Positions 45,440-56,595 are shown, counted from the first letter of the stretch. The stretch: DNA of 64,000 nucleotides from Chiua virens (GCA_019787685.1 JAHNUO010000001.1:1550001-1614000); one strand, 5' to 3'. Notes: generated by a model from the sequence alone, not told the origin. Translations and numbers: made by a program.

Positions 45440-46880
45440 ACTAACCTCTTCTGTAGTTGATAACTCATTGAGGAGCACTTTTATAAGCTGCAAGCTATAT
45501 TTTGACATGATATCAGGTATCCTAATCCCTTGGTCCTTAAACCAAGTATAAGCTGTTTTAGAGCTCTGCTTGGGATCATTATGTTATTGAGTGATAATGT
45601 CATCATCTAAAATTCCAGATTCCTGCATGCTTCTCAACAACCCCTGCTTTAAAATTGTCACATGTAGTATTTTAAAGTCCAGTCTGGCCTAGTTTTCCAC
45701 AGTCCACATGAGGCAACTGGACCGCAACCAGTCTTAGTAAGCTTCCAAAAGCAGTAGGACCAGACCAAAACCAGAAAAAACCAGTCCTAACAACTTTAAT
45801 CACTTTTCTAGGACCAGTTCAGACTGGTTTTGTGGGAGGACTGGCTTAGTCACCAGTGTACCAAGTTTAGATTAGATTCTTGCCTTTCTGGGCGTCCAAT
45901 TATCGTGGGAATCGGTCCAGAAATGACCTAGATATCATTATTTTCACATCACATGTTATATACAGGTTATCTACTCACCTGCAATAGAGATCACAATTGA
46001 GATTGGTATATTTGCACAAATCATGCTTCATTATCAGTGCATGTAGACTCATGGTGTGCTGTGGGTCCAATACTCATGAGAATCTGTCCATAACTGGCCA
46101 TTTCCAGGTTGGATGTCATATTTAGGGGATACAAACTTGATTTTGATTATAGAAATTCTAAATAAATACCTAAAATACTGCAGAAATTATGCAAGGTAGG
46201 CCTGAGTGGGGGAATCCTGGGCCAATACTGGTGTTCCAAAAAGACCCTTTGCAACCAGTCCAGTTCAGTCCAGTTGCAGTTTTTGACTGGTCCTGCAACT
46301 GGACCTTAACACCCTAGTCACATGCTGTTCAGTATCCATCCATCCCTCCATCTCACTCAAAACTTCCACTCCATTCCATCCTATATATCCCTATACCATT
46401 CATAACCCTTCTTTATGCTTAACTGTATTTTGACCTCTCTAGAAATCGATCCTTCCCCTCTCTTTTTCAACATATACTCTTGCTCATCTAACCCAATCAT
46501 ATTAATCTTGGTCTCATCTGACCAGATAACCATCTTCCAATCCTCTACAGTCCTATGTTAGTACTCAAAAGCAAAGGCCCACCTTCTGTACATGTGACTT
46601 GAAAAAAGAAGTTTTTTCTTCTTTCCTACAGCTTTTAAGGAGGCTTTCTTGAGGGCAGACAGGAGTACTTAATAATGGTATTAATAGATTTAGTGACCTG
46701 AACAGCATTTTTGGCCTTGCTAGTAATAATTTGCTATACAATAGCTCCCTTGTTGATAGATGAAAGCTTTGAAGGGTAACCACCAGAACATCTAGTCTTG
46801 TCTGGTTGGATTTCCTGAAGAACCCTAGATACTATAGACTTCTATAGGCTGCTTTGAGAGGCTATTTTTTTATAGGAAAG
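45440..46880 (-). pseudogene. Tc1-type transposase pseudogene, family B
   Basis: Minus-strand pieces: an N-terminal helix-turn-helix region near 46830-46640 (SKVSRVL-like, then VVTLQSFHLST), SDETKINMI-like sequence near 46520-46495 with the first Asp, and, beyond the MITE, DDDIITQ.HNDPKQSSKTAY then TWFKDQGIR at 45620-45520, equal to the QQDNDPKHTSK region. The segment with the last catalytic Glu (WPAQSPDLNPIEH) is deleted. A stop replaces the second Gln of QQD. Non-functional. Confidence 0.72.
45665..46316. mobile_element. hAT-type MITE (family A), copy 3, perfect 8-bp duplication
   Basis: 652 bp, TAGTATTTTAAAGTCCAG to GGACCTTAACACCCTA. Flanked by GTCACATG at 45657-45664 and 46317-46324. Its sequence is the reverse-oriented relative of the 50917 copy (shared GGAAGCTTACTAAG block inverted). 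Inserted in the Tc1 family B transposase relic. Confidence 0.9.
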
Positions 46881-46953
46881 ACCAAGAGAGAGAAGAGAGA
46901 TGACATTGTCCCTTTGAAAGCTAGAGATGGGTTCCATGGCAATGGTGGGATTT

Positions 46954-47547
46954 TGTCATATCCTATATTTCTTATAAGTCCAACTCCAAGATCTCTGAAC
47001 CAACTTCTTCATAACTCTGGTACAATCTCTCTCCAAGTACAACTCCTAATCTTCAGACTTCAATACTTGGAACCTTTTTGTGCATTCAATTCATCTTGTC
47101 TCCATTTATACTAGCCTCACATTTGTGATACTCCTGAATCCTGTGTCTTGCTTAATAGCATAGCTCTGGCCTTTGTACATATCCAACTTCATTCTGGTTA
47201 TATACTCTCCAAATATTCTATCTTACTTAGTTCTTACCAACTCTGTTACTAATTTCCATTCTTCTCTGAGTATATAAACTGTAGTACTCCAACCTTGTAC
47301 CCATCAATCTGAATATTAGTTTTATCTTATATTCCTAGCTGAACTCCAGAAGACCTTGAAGGTCTTAATTATCTACTTGACTTCACCTTGGTGTCAAGTC
47401 TCATCTTCACCCTCCAATCTCCATCTCTGAAATCCAGGACAAGACTCTTGACAAGGGTACACCACATATGATGAACCCAAAGTCCTTCCAACAAGAAATA
47501 ACTCTGGAGTTCCAGAGTTCATACACAGAGTAGAACATAACTTAACA
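46954..47547 (+). repeat. LTR1-family solo LTR
   Basis: 594 bp, TGTCATATCCTATATTTC to AACTTAACA. Perfect 5-bp target duplication GATTT at 46949-46953 and 47548-47552. A diverged LTR1 subfamily. Confidence 0.9.
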
Positions 47548-47579
47548 GATTTATATGGTGCTAGCTGAGAATAGTTACA

Positions 47580-48175
47580 TATGGTGAGCAACAAAACTGT
47601 TGCAATATCTAACCCTAATGCAGTGCATGTAGTATACTGCTTGTAGGAATTTCACTTAGTTTTGGTAAGACCAAATAAAGTACAAATACTTGGCTACAAA
47701 TTGACCTCTGGATCGTGTCATTTGGTCCACCAGCTGCGAAGATATTGCCATGTTAAGTCTGAAACAACCTAGAACAACCTAGACTGTTAAAGTTGTAGTG
47801 GTGTAGTGAAGAGGGGGGTTCAGTCCAGTGAAGAGGCGAAAACTCCAAGAGAACTTCGTTAGAGCTCTCTGGCTTTGATTCATGGGGTTTATATACTACA
47901 TGGATGTCAGAGTTCTAATCTGAGTATGAACTATGTAAATAAGCATATGGTATGTTATTGGATGATAATGTGTGAATGGATATGAGTCAATGATAAGGGA
48001 AATGAATAGATAGAAGTGTAAGTGTGTGATATTGTGGCAACTAATAGGGTATGATCCTTTGAACACCCTTAGCATGAGGTGTTGTTCTTAGAAAAGATTG
48101 AAAGTATAATTCAATAAGGTTAGAAAGTTGATATCATAACAAAGTTACTCTAGTCATTGCAATAGTTTTGTTGCT
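47580..48175 (+). repeat. Tc1-like terminal repeat remnant, split by LTR5
   Basis: GGTGAGCAACAAAACTGTTG and following bases match the terminal repeats of Tc1 family A (AATGCAGTGCATG, TAGGAATTTCACTTAG, CTTGGCTACAA). It resumes after the LTR at about 48142 (GTCATTGCAATAGTTTTG). No transposase sequence follows. Confidence 0.6.
47785..48141 (+). repeat. LTR5-family LTR copy
   Basis: About 357 bp, TGTTAAAGTTGTAGTGG to TGATATCATAACA, with a TATATAC-type promoter block (GGGGTTTATATACTAC). Related to the inverted copy at 33829. Flanking 5-mers TAGAC and AAGTT do not match, so the ends are provisional. Confidence 0.55.
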
Positions 48176-48199
48176 GAGCTATATAAATACAGAAATCAC

Positions 48200-49455
48200 C
48201 AGGCTCCTACACACCTCTGATTCAAGTGTGAGGCTATATTCTAGTACCACTGGACTTCATAGAATCTTGTGCCATGGATGATTCTGAATGGCTGTACATG
48301 TAATTCACACAGTGAAATCCTATGCATTCTCACACTCTCAGTGACAGCTGCAAGAAAACATTGGTAAACATTGTTAGCCATAGCATTGAGGTCAGCAGAT
48401 GTCAACTAAAAACTGCAGTAATGTACAATCAATCTAAGGTTACATTTATCTGGTCAATGGTTGAGGGTTACCAGATTGCTAATATCAATTTTCAAGTATG
48501 CTTGGTATCTGTTGTTTCTTGTGTAAATTCTTAATCAGTGAGCTCAGGGACATGTTTTCTGCAAGGTTGCTCATGAGTTCTTCAAGATCCACTTTATCTA
48601 CCTGGTCCCAATAGTCCTCTGTATCAACAGCCATCAGTCCTGTTCTGAGTCCAACCATCTCTAAGCCTGAGTCAACATTCATATTCTCTGGCCTTTCTGA
48701 CTTTTTCTCACCATTGAGCATCACCTCAAGCAGTTTCCACCAATTGAGTACATTAATCTGTACATTCTCAGTCATATTCCCGATACTGAAGTCCTCCATC
48801 TGCTTGATAGAGGCACTTGATGCTCCAAATTGCCATCTATTGGCTCCTGAGCCAAGTAGAGTCAACTTCCCATGTATTACACACCTGACAAGATTGAAAC
48901 TATGCCCTGTAAGTATGTTGCATACATGTGGATGGTATAGAAATGCAAGAAAGATGTCCATGCAATGTTGCACAAGATCATGCCAATAATGATTGCAATT
49001 GGTCAGACTAGTTTAACAAGGCCAAAATGAATTCAAAAATGGAAGTTTCACAGTGATCCAGTACATCAAGCATGGTGTCAAGAGAACTTGCAGGCATGTT
49101 GTTTATTACTATGGCACAGGACATTATTTGCAGGAGATATCTCCATGTGGAAGGTGCAACACCAGTGTGATGGAATTTGATATTAGCAGTCCAATAACCC
49201 TTAACCATTGACCAGATAAATGTAACCCTAGATTAGTTGTACATTATTTTGACATCTGCTGGCCCCAATGCTATGGCTAACAATGTTTACCAATGTTTTC
49301 TTGCAGCTGTCACTGAGAGTGTGAGGATGCTTAAGATTTCACTGTTTGAATTTATGTGTCCAGCCACTCAGAATCATCCAGGGCACAAATTTCTACTAAG
49401 TCCAATGGTACTAGGATATAGCCTCATACTCAAAATGGTGGCATGTAGGAGCCTG
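48200..49455. mobile_element. Long inverted-repeat element enclosing a DUF6589-like ORF
   Basis: Arms of about 290 bp (48200-48496 and 49174-49455) are inverted and roughly 85-90% alike by eye. Perfect stretches include CTCTCAGTGACAGCTGCAAG and the adjoining AAAACATTGGTAAACATTGT, plus ATTTATCTGGTCAATGGTT. They enclose about 680 bases with a 162-codon minus-strand ORF. This could be a fold-back element, a MITE-like derivative of a large transposon, or a palindromic duplication of neighbouring DNA. No target duplication was found at the arm ends. Confidence 0.65.
48485..48973 (-). CDS. DUF6589-like protein fragment, 162 codons
   Basis: One of the longer undamaged frames in the window. The protein contains ILTGHSFNLVRCVIHGKLTL and then ANRWQFGASSASIKQMEDFS, which resembles the N-terminal region of large uncharacterised basidiomycete proteins that I recall as DUF6589-containing and repeat-associated. 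It continues NVLNWWKLLEVMLNGEKKSE and an acidic stretch DTEDYWDQVDKVDLEELMSN. The full proteins are much longer, so this is probably a fragment. The C-terminus runs into the left inverted-repeat arm. The function is unknown. The match is from memory of motif style, not a search. Confidence 0.45.
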   Translation of the reverse strand: MQHCMDIFLAFLYHPHVCNILTGHSFNLVRCVIHGKLTLLGSGANRWQFGASSASIKQMEDFSIGNMTENVQINVLNWWKLLEVMLNGEKKSERPENMNVDSGLEMVGLRTGLMAVDTEDYWDQVDKVDLEELMSNLAENMSLSSLIKNLHKKQQIPSILEN

Positions 49456-49513
49456 AGAAACCACCTGTTATAATAAAATATTATGTCAGTGATAGGTCAT
49501 GTGATGCATAAAC

Positions 49514-50234
49514 TGTTACAATAGTCCTGGGTAGGACCTAATGTAGATACAAAAGTGCCAAGTATCTAGTGGCTGTAATAACTCAAATAACCACCACTAG
49601 ATATGTGGTGTGCTAAAGAGTTCAAGGAGGGTTATTGGTCAGCATAAGCTATCAACAAGACAAGGTAGAACTCAGATGTTACTAAAAGCATTCTGTTGGG
49701 AATCTATATCCAAAGGACCAAAGACTCCCTCTTATGATCAAGATGGACCTAGGAGCTGGTTATTGGTCACAGTGATGAAGGAATGGCTTAGGAGAAGCCC
49801 AAGGAGGACCAATGATACTCAGCTAGATTGTGTAGATCAAGACTAAGGAACACAGGGTATCACTATGAGGTTTATATACATAAAGTGAACCAGGACAAAG
49901 GGTTGGCTGAGAATAGCAAAACCAATCATAAAGGCCAAAAGGGAATCATACAATGCAAAGGCAATGGACAATGATGAAGATGAAATGACTTAAGGCAATG
50001 CCATCAGATGATGACAAGAAGAGAATGACTAAATATGAGTCAGGGATAGAAGATAAGAGATAAGTAGGCAAAGAGTTGGGCTGATGCCAAGATAAGCATG
50101 GGCCAGGGTAAGCCTGGCTGAGCATAGTAAAGATAATGACAAACATAAAGAGGTACCTGCAGTATTGAGTGTAGTTAAGTCAAAGCAAAAAAAAAAAGAA
50201 AAAAAGAAAAAAAGAAAAAGAGCAAATTGTAACA
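49514..50234 (+). repeat. LTR2-family solo LTR
   Basis: 721 bp, TGTTACAATAGTCCTGGG to GCAAATTGTAACA. Perfect 5-bp target duplication TAAAC at 49509-49513 and 50235-50239. A tract of A with interspersed G (about 50189-50220) lies near the 3' end. Confidence 0.93.
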
Positions 50235-50581
50235 TAAACAGTTTAACATAATGTAAACACAGCCAAACATCATTGCTTTTATCACTTCTTCCATCCTGAA
50301 ATCTCTATCCATTGATCAAACCAACCATATCATCACTTTCTTGGAATTGAGTCAATTAACCTACCAAATCTCTGCTTCTATTGGGTTCAACCACTCCACC
50401 ATTAGTCATATGTGTTGGACATCTTGATGTACAGTGTGCACACCTACATATAAGGTGACATGACTATAGGTACCTTTTTGTGATTGGTGTCAGCTTGGAG
50501 ATGCTTAGTCATAGTTTGGACTTTAAGCCTCACATTCTTTGTTTTTGCTCCTCAACCTGTTGAACTGACACAATGGCTGAG

Positions 50582-51910
50582 TGTCATATACTACTTCATC
50601 TCTGTTCCTCCAGATATAACTCCAACTCTCTTAGACAATAACTGCAGGTCAATCTTCCCCAGGACACAACTCTGTGACCCTAGACCTTCCATTATGTGTA
50701 TATGTTTCCTTTTTGTTTTAGTACATAAACCTGTGTCTCACTTACAAGCACAGCTCCAGCTTCCTCAGTACCCAAATTACTGCTGGTTATGTAGTTTCCC
50801 AATATCTAACTCACTCAGCATTTAGTCATTCTCAGTTTCTCCGTATTATTCATCCCCTTGCTCCATGACTAATCATTCTGTTTCCTCCAAGTATATAAAT
50901 CATAGTCACTTTGATTTAGTGTTTTAAGGTCCAGTTGCAGGACTGGTCAAAAACCGCAACCAGATTGAACTGGACTGCTCAGGACCAGTCCAGGGTGGTC
51001 CTGGTCTTTCAAAATTTGAGAAAAATGAAAAGACTGGTCCTGGACTGGTTGCAACTGGTCTGTTTGGAAAATCATTATTAGCCACGAATCCCCCCATTCA
51101 GGCCTACCTTGCATAATTTCTGTAGTATTTTAGGTAATTATGTGGAATTTCTATGACCACAATCGAGTTTGTACCCTACAAATATGACATCCAACCTGGA
51201 AATGGCTATATCATGGCCATTCACAGACTGATTCTCATGCTTATTAGACTCACATCACACCAAAGGCCTACTCTACATTAGATACACTAATGGCAAAGTG
51301 TAAATCATGCGAATATACCTATCTTGATTGTGATCTCTATTGCAGATCAGTAGATAACCCCTGTAGATAACATGTGATACGAAAATGATCATATCTTGGT
51401 CATTTCTAGACCGATTCCCACGATAATTAGACGCCCAGAAAGGCAAGAATCTAATCTAAATTCGGTACACTCATGACTAAGCTGGTTGTTGTGCAAACTG
51501 TGTCCGAACTGGTCTTAAAAAGGTTGTTAAAGTTGTTAGGACCGGTTTTTTGCAGTTTTGGTCCAGTTCTACTGCTTTTGGAAGCTTACTAAGTCTGGTT
51601 GCGGTCTGGTTGCCTCATTTGGACCATGGAAAACCAGACCAGACTAGACTTTAAAACACTACTTTGATTGTAACTTTAGTCTGAATATTAGTTTATTTGT
51701 ATGACTCACTCCAAATGCTACAGAAGACCTTGACAGACTACACTCTGCTTGACTCCACTTTATGTGTTTAACCTCCATTCTCCACATGTCTGTAAATACA
51801 GGGACAGCCTGTGACAAGGGTGTACCACATACAGTGGAGCCAAGTCCCATCTGATGCTACAACTCTAGAGATCTGGAGTTGGCAACCTTGAAGTCACATA
51901 GTCTCTAACA
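50582..51910 (+). repeat. LTR1-family solo LTR carrying a MITE
   Basis: TGTCATATACTACTTC to GTCTCTAACA, 1329 bp including a 745-bp MITE and its duplicated 8 bp. Perfect 5-bp target duplication CTGAG at 50577-50581 and 51911-51915. Confidence 0.92.
50917..51661. mobile_element. hAT-type MITE (family A), copy 4, perfect 8-bp duplication
   Basis: 745 bp, TAGTGTTTTAAGGTCCAG to CTAGACTTTAAAACACTA. Flanked by CTTTGATT at 50909-50916 and 51662-51669. Removing the element and one duplicate restores the LTR1 sequence CACTTTGATTGTAAC, so the insertion postdates the LTR. It is the longest copy of the family. Confidence 0.95.
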
Positions 51911-54059
51911 CTGAGGTACATCTTAAACATACCTGATAGACTTACATACATACATTACTTAGACTCATCTTGTATCAGGCCAGTTATCAATATAGCCTAT
52001 TGAACCAACACAACAGCTGAGACCCAACAATCACTTTCCTCAAGCTTATACACAATGACATCTGTGGGCCATTCCCTATTGCTATCCTCCATGGCAAGTG
52101 CTACTTCATCCTGTTTCTGGATAACTTTACCCATGCAATAAATGTTCAACTCCTTGCCTTGAAGGATCAGGCACTACAGGCATGGCAAATCATGCAGTCA
52201 CACTAGGAGAACAAGTATAACACCCAGGTGAAGGCTTTGCAGATAGACAATGGATAGGAGTACATCAGCCTTGCATTCGAGCAACACCTTTGTGATGGTA
52301 GCATTGAGCATTGCAAGTCAATCCCTTATGCACATCATCAGAACAGAAAAGCAGAACATGCAGTTTGCACCCTTGAGGGAAGAGCATGTGCATATCTCTC
52401 TCAGGTAGCACTCCCTGCTGGTTATTTTGGTGAAGTAATTCTTCTCATTGCCTACCTGTCAAACATCACTCCCTCACATATATTGCAGAAGGGTGTCACT
52501 CCATTTGAGATGCTCCATGGACACTGACCTGACACTTCACACCTTCATGTGTTTGGGGCACACTGCTTTGCACACATTCTACCTGAACTTTGCTCTATCA
52601 CCACCACTCAGTTCATTGAAGCAATCTTCATGGGTTACCCTGATGGCATGCAGGGATGGTGGCTGCACAATTGTGCTACAGGTACCTTCTTCAACTCTCC
52701 TGATGTTGTCTTTGATGAGAGCTCTGTGCTGATATGTTGTGATGTATCTGAGGCCATGTGGTTCCACCTTTTCCTTTCAATTGCTGCTTCCCCAGACCTG
52801 GCTGTCCTGCCCACCACTCTTCTCAGCACAATTGAGGCTCCCTTGGCCTCAGACAATGCCTCTGCACCTTCCAAAGCACCCCCTGAATCCACACCACCTA
52901 CCTCTCCACCTGTGCCATGTCAGTCTAAGCGAATCTGGGAGATGGCAGAGCAGAGACATATCAGTGAGACAGTTGGAATTGCTCTAGCATTGCCTAAGGA
53001 GGGGATTGGAGCTCCTCATGATGAAGATCTTGACTCCTTATCATCCCTGAGCACCCTAACCAATTTTAAAGACAAGGTGGTTAAGTCAGCACTTGGAGAA
53101 ATAGCTCTAGCCCAGGTCAATTTCATAATGACAAAACAAGTAAACCTCTTCATCCACAGTAATATGCACCAAGATCCAAAGTAGGCAGGGTATAACATGA
53201 CAATCCCACCCACCACATTTGATAAGGCAATGAAGCACTTAGACTACCTGGAATGGAAGAGTGCAATGGAGAGGGAACTAGGCTTGATGAAGGAGATGGG
53301 AGTCTAGAAGTTGATAGAGCCACCTGTGGGTAGGAAGCTGATTGGGAACTGCTGGATATTCAAATTCAAGCCAATTGACCCAAAGGGCAGGTCCTACTTC
53401 AAAGCTTGTCTTGTCATGCAGGGCTTCTCACAAGTTCCAGGAATTGACTTCCATTAAACATATGCACCAGTGGCATGTCAATTATCAGTCAAAACCCTCA
53501 TAGCACTCACTAGACAATACAACTAGGAGTTGTATTGCTTTGATGCAAAGTGGGCATTTGTAAATGGAAAGCTCAATGAGGAGATATACATGAAGCAGCC
53601 ACCAGGGCATGCGGGTTTGAACACTATGGGAAGAATGGAGTGCTCTGGCCTGCAAGATGTACAAATCACTCTATGGACTAAAACAAGTGATGTTTGACTG
53701 GTATAAACTGCTATGCAGTGTTCTGGAGGCAATTGGGTTCAGTTGCTCCAAGGTTGTTGATCTTGCAGTTTTCATCTTTAACAAGGTGAAATCAGGGGTG
53801 CACGTAATTTACATCATTGTTTGGAACATCAATGACAGCATAGCAGGGAGCAACAACCACTCATTTCTTGACTGGGTAAAGAAGACAATTGCAGATCACT
53901 TCAGCATTAGTGACATAGGGGCAGTGAGTATGTACCTGGGGATCCAGATTGAGCATGACAGGGACACAAGGGAGATATGAATTCACCAGGAATCCTACAT
54001 AGATCGCCTTTGCGCAAAATATGGCCTAACTGACGCAAACCCCATGTCACTGCCCATGA

Positions 54060-54650
54060 TGTCATATACTGCTCCTTTCTCCATTCTTCCAGATATACAT
54101 AACTCTGACTCTCTTAGACATGAACTCCAGGTCAATCTACCTCAGGATGCAACTCCATGACCCCAGACCTCCATTACATATATATGTTTCCTCTTTCATT
54201 TTAGTACATGACCTGTGTCTTGCTTATGAGCACAGCTCTGGCTTCCTCAATACCCAACTTACCTTCAGCTATGTAGTTGCCCAATCTCCCATCTTACTCA
54301 GAATTAGTCATTCTCTGTTTCTCTGTATTATTCATCTCTTTACTCCATGACTAATCATTATGTTTTCTCTAAGTATATAAACCATAGTTACTTCAATTGT
54401 AACTTCAGTCTGAATATTAGTTTATTTGTATAACTCACTCCAAACACTCCAAGAAGACCTTGACAGTCTTTACTCCACTTAACTTCACTTTATGTGTTGA
54501 GTCTTACATCAACCTCTGTTCTCTGCATGTCCAAAATACAGGGACAGACTGTGACAAGGGCACACCACATATGGTGAAGCCAAGTCCTGTCCGACACTAC
54601 AACTCTGGAGATCCGGAGTTGGCTACCTCCAAGTCACATGGTCTCTAACA
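54060..54650 (+). repeat. LTR1-family solo LTR in Copia-2 RT
   Basis: 591 bp, TGTCATATACTGCTCC to GGTCTCTAACA. Flanking 5-mers CATGA (54055-54059) and CATGG (54651-54655), a target duplication with one change. Splits the Copia-2 Pol frame. Confidence 0.88.
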
Positions 54651-54897
54651 CATGGACCCAAAGTGTCCTTTGGACTGGATGATCAGGAGTTCCTGGCCAT
54701 CCAGAACCTACAGATAGTATACAGGAAACTGGTCAGGGAACTAATTTACCTGTCCACCTGCACCCACCTGAATATAGCCCAAGCTGTTTAGCATCTTTCT
54801 CAACATGCTCACATCCAGAACCTTATTGTTATACAGCAGTGAAGCACCTTGTGTGCTACCTCAAAGGAACCAAAAGCCTGTGGCTATGCTATGGTGG

Positions 54898-55575
54898 TGT
54901 AGGAGTTAAGAACTCCTTATGATTGCAATCTGCCTTTTTCCTGCCCCCCATCATGTCCTATCACATTTCATCTCATCCACTATTGACTTTGTGCTAGTCC
55001 AGTTTTATTTCAAGCATTTACAGATCATCCAAGTCCAATCTGTGTCAACATGATTCAATCCAGTTCCATTGTACATATTCCACTTTATATAGTTTAACTT
55101 GTCCTATCCAATTTGGTCTTATTGAGGTGATCCATTTCATAATGCCCTTTTTTTCTTCCATTACCTACAAGGTTTTGACATTCCTTTTCTTAAATACTCA
55201 TCCTACATTGATCCTGTAAGATTACTTAGGTTCAGATTGCCTTTAACAGTCTTGGGTTGTGCCCAGGACTATAAAACCATGTTTTCTGACATTCAATACT
55301 ATCTTTCTGCATTCAGGAGATCACCTGTCTACTCTCCCATGTGTAAGTGGGCTGGATATTGTTCCTTGCACTTTATTTCACCTTGTCCTATCATTCCATC
55401 ATGTCTCATTTTCTTGAATCAATCCTCTCATGATCTTAACTCTATCTGGATACTTTTACATTGACTGCTTTTCATTCCAGATTGCTCAGCAAGCTCTGGA
55501 ACACATCAATAAATCTTAATCCATCAATCCCTTCAAGTATAACCCCCCTTGGGACAAACCTATCACCCTACCTTT
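54898..55575. repeat. Possible LTR-like insert in Copia-2 RNase H
   Basis: About 680 bases interrupt the RNase H relic. It begins TGTAGGAGTTAAGAACTCCT, which forms a short hairpin (AGGAGTT/AACTCCT). It has a TATAAAA box-like stretch near 55270 (GGACTATAAAACC) and an AATAAA signal at 55509-55514, the arrangement expected of an LTR. The right boundary and target duplication are not resolved. Confidence 0.4.
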
Positions 55576-55800
55576 TATCTCACCCACTTTTTCTATTCTT
55601 TAACACTGCAACAACATGGGAGTGATGGCTCTCACAAGTACCCCCATGAACCACTCCAAGATGCAACAAAGCTAGCTTCATTATTACTTCATCAAAGACC
55701 ATGTGCAGGAGGGAACATTCTGACTGGAGTAGGTTGCATCATACCAGAATGTTGCTGACATGCTCACCAAGTCTCTCACTAGTATCACACTGAGGGAGTG

Positions 55801-56067
55801 TGTTGGACACCTTAATGTACAACATGTATACCTGTGAGGTGGCATAACTATTGGTACCTTTTTGTAATTGGTGTCAGCTTGGAGATGCTTAGTCATAGTT
55901 TAGACTTTAAGCCTCACATTCTTTGTTTTTGCTTCTCAGCCTGTTGAACCAACACAATGGCTGAGGTATGTCTGCATCTAATCATAAAACATACCCGATA
56001 GACTTACATACATTACTTAGACTCATCTTGTATCAGGTCAGTTGTCAATACAGCCTATTAACCAACA
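55801..56067 (+). repeat. Copia-2 3' LTR
   Basis: 267 bp, TGTTGGACACCTTAATG to TTAACCAACA. Preceded by the purine tract GAGGGAGTG. Confidence 0.82.
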
Positions 56068-56074
56068 CAATGGC

Positions 56075-56580
56075 TGAGACTCATCTTGTATCAGCTTATA
56101 TCAATATTCATGCCAAACACTGTCCTAACCTTTCCAAAGCCTCTGGTGTTGTCCATCCATTATTTCCCTCCTGATATGTGCTATGCCATTCAACTCTTGG
56201 TATTGGAAAGGCTGAAAATGCTGTCCAGATCAACAAGACTCTTCAGGATATCAAGAACCATCCCATATCATCACAATCCAGCTGTCATTACTTGAAAATG
56301 CTAGTTTAAACTCTGTAATAAAGCAAAACAACCTATTTTTCCCAAGTGTTATAGGAGAGAAAGATTGGATTTTGCTATACATAAGCCACCAGGATTGGAC
56401 TATGGATGATTAAAAGCATGTCATATGGTCATATGAGACCAAAATTAATTGTATTGGATCAAATGGCAGAAGAGGGCCTTAGTGATAGGATTGTACAGGG
56501 TATAGTTAAGTTTGGGGGAGATTCAGTGATGATATGTGGTTGTATGAGTTGAGAAGTATTGGAGTAGAATCATTCATCCC
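56075..56580 (+). pseudogene. Tc1-type transposase relic
   Basis: Plus-strand pieces in order: ISKHCPNLSKASGVVHPLFP-like N-terminus (56100-56165), IGKAENAVQINKTLQDIKN (56205-56260), FCYT.ATRIGLWMIKSM-like linker, then ETKINCIGSNG-like sequence and EEGLSDRIVQGIVKFGGDSV to about 56560. This follows the order of the Tc1 transposase but stops before the second catalytic Asp. Several frames and stops. Its terminal repeats are not visible. Confidence 0.55.
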
Positions 56581-56595
56581 ACTGCTTACCTAATA

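Larger units (their letters stand above)
45192..46953 (-). mobile_element. Tc1-like element, family B, copy 1
   Basis: Left terminal repeat begins TAGTGGCTCAAACAACTGTC (CAGTGTCTCAAACAACTGTC in the copy at 61331) and matches that copy for about 230 bases. The minus-strand transposase relic follows, with a family A MITE at 45665-46316. The expected right terminal repeat is not visible, because an LTR1 copy begins at 46954. Confidence 0.72.
50413..52010 (+). repeat. Copia-2 5' LTR, split by LTR1
   Basis: Starts TGTTGGACATCTTGATG and ends GAACCAACA. Matches the 3' LTR at 55801 over GGTACCTTTTTGTGATTGG, CTTGGAGATGCTTAGTC and CTTGTATCAGG. The LTR1 copy at 50582-51910 is inserted within it. Confidence 0.82.
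52030..55800 (+). pseudogene. Copia-2 Pol pseudogene
   Basis: Plus-strand relic. Integrase core: LIHNDICGPFPIAILHGKCY (about 52050-52110), ALQIDNG near 52240 and HHQNRKAEHAVCTLEG near 52338, giving the three acidic residues. Then VFGAHCFAHILPELC and a proline-rich linker to 52970. RT: WKSAMERELGLMKEMGV (53255-53305), LIGNCWIFKFKPIDPKGRSY, CFDAKWAFVNGKLNEEIYMK-QPPG, YKSLYGLKQ and YLGIQIEHD near 53930. An LTR1 interrupts at 54060. Its RNase H is truncated, and the end KDHVQEGTF.LE.VASYQNV then ADMLTKSL lies at 55690-55780. Internal stops and at least one frameshift near 53650 make it inactive. Confidence 0.88.
50413..56067 (+). mobile_element. Copia-2: Ty1/Copia retrotransposon with nested insertions
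   Basis: LTRs are TGTTGGACA...CCAACA. The 5' LTR spans 50413-52010 because of an LTR1 insertion (264 bp without it) and the 3' LTR is 55801-56067 (267 bp). A purine-rich tract (CTGAGGGAGTG) precedes the 3' LTR. Flanking 5-mers ATATG and CAATG do not match well. Gag, protease and the start of integrase are missing. Pol is interrupted by an LTR1 copy (54060-54650) and another LTR-like insert (about 54898-55575). Confidence 0.8.

Noticed and set aside
50189..50220. A-rich tract considered as a poly(A) tail of a LINE or SINE
   Set aside because: It lies inside a complete LTR2 copy with a perfect 5-bp duplication, upstream of the LTR end.
52635..52892. Minus-strand frame opposite the Copia-2 linker
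   Set aside because: The plus strand carries the recognisable integrase-to-RT sequence with a proline-rich linker.
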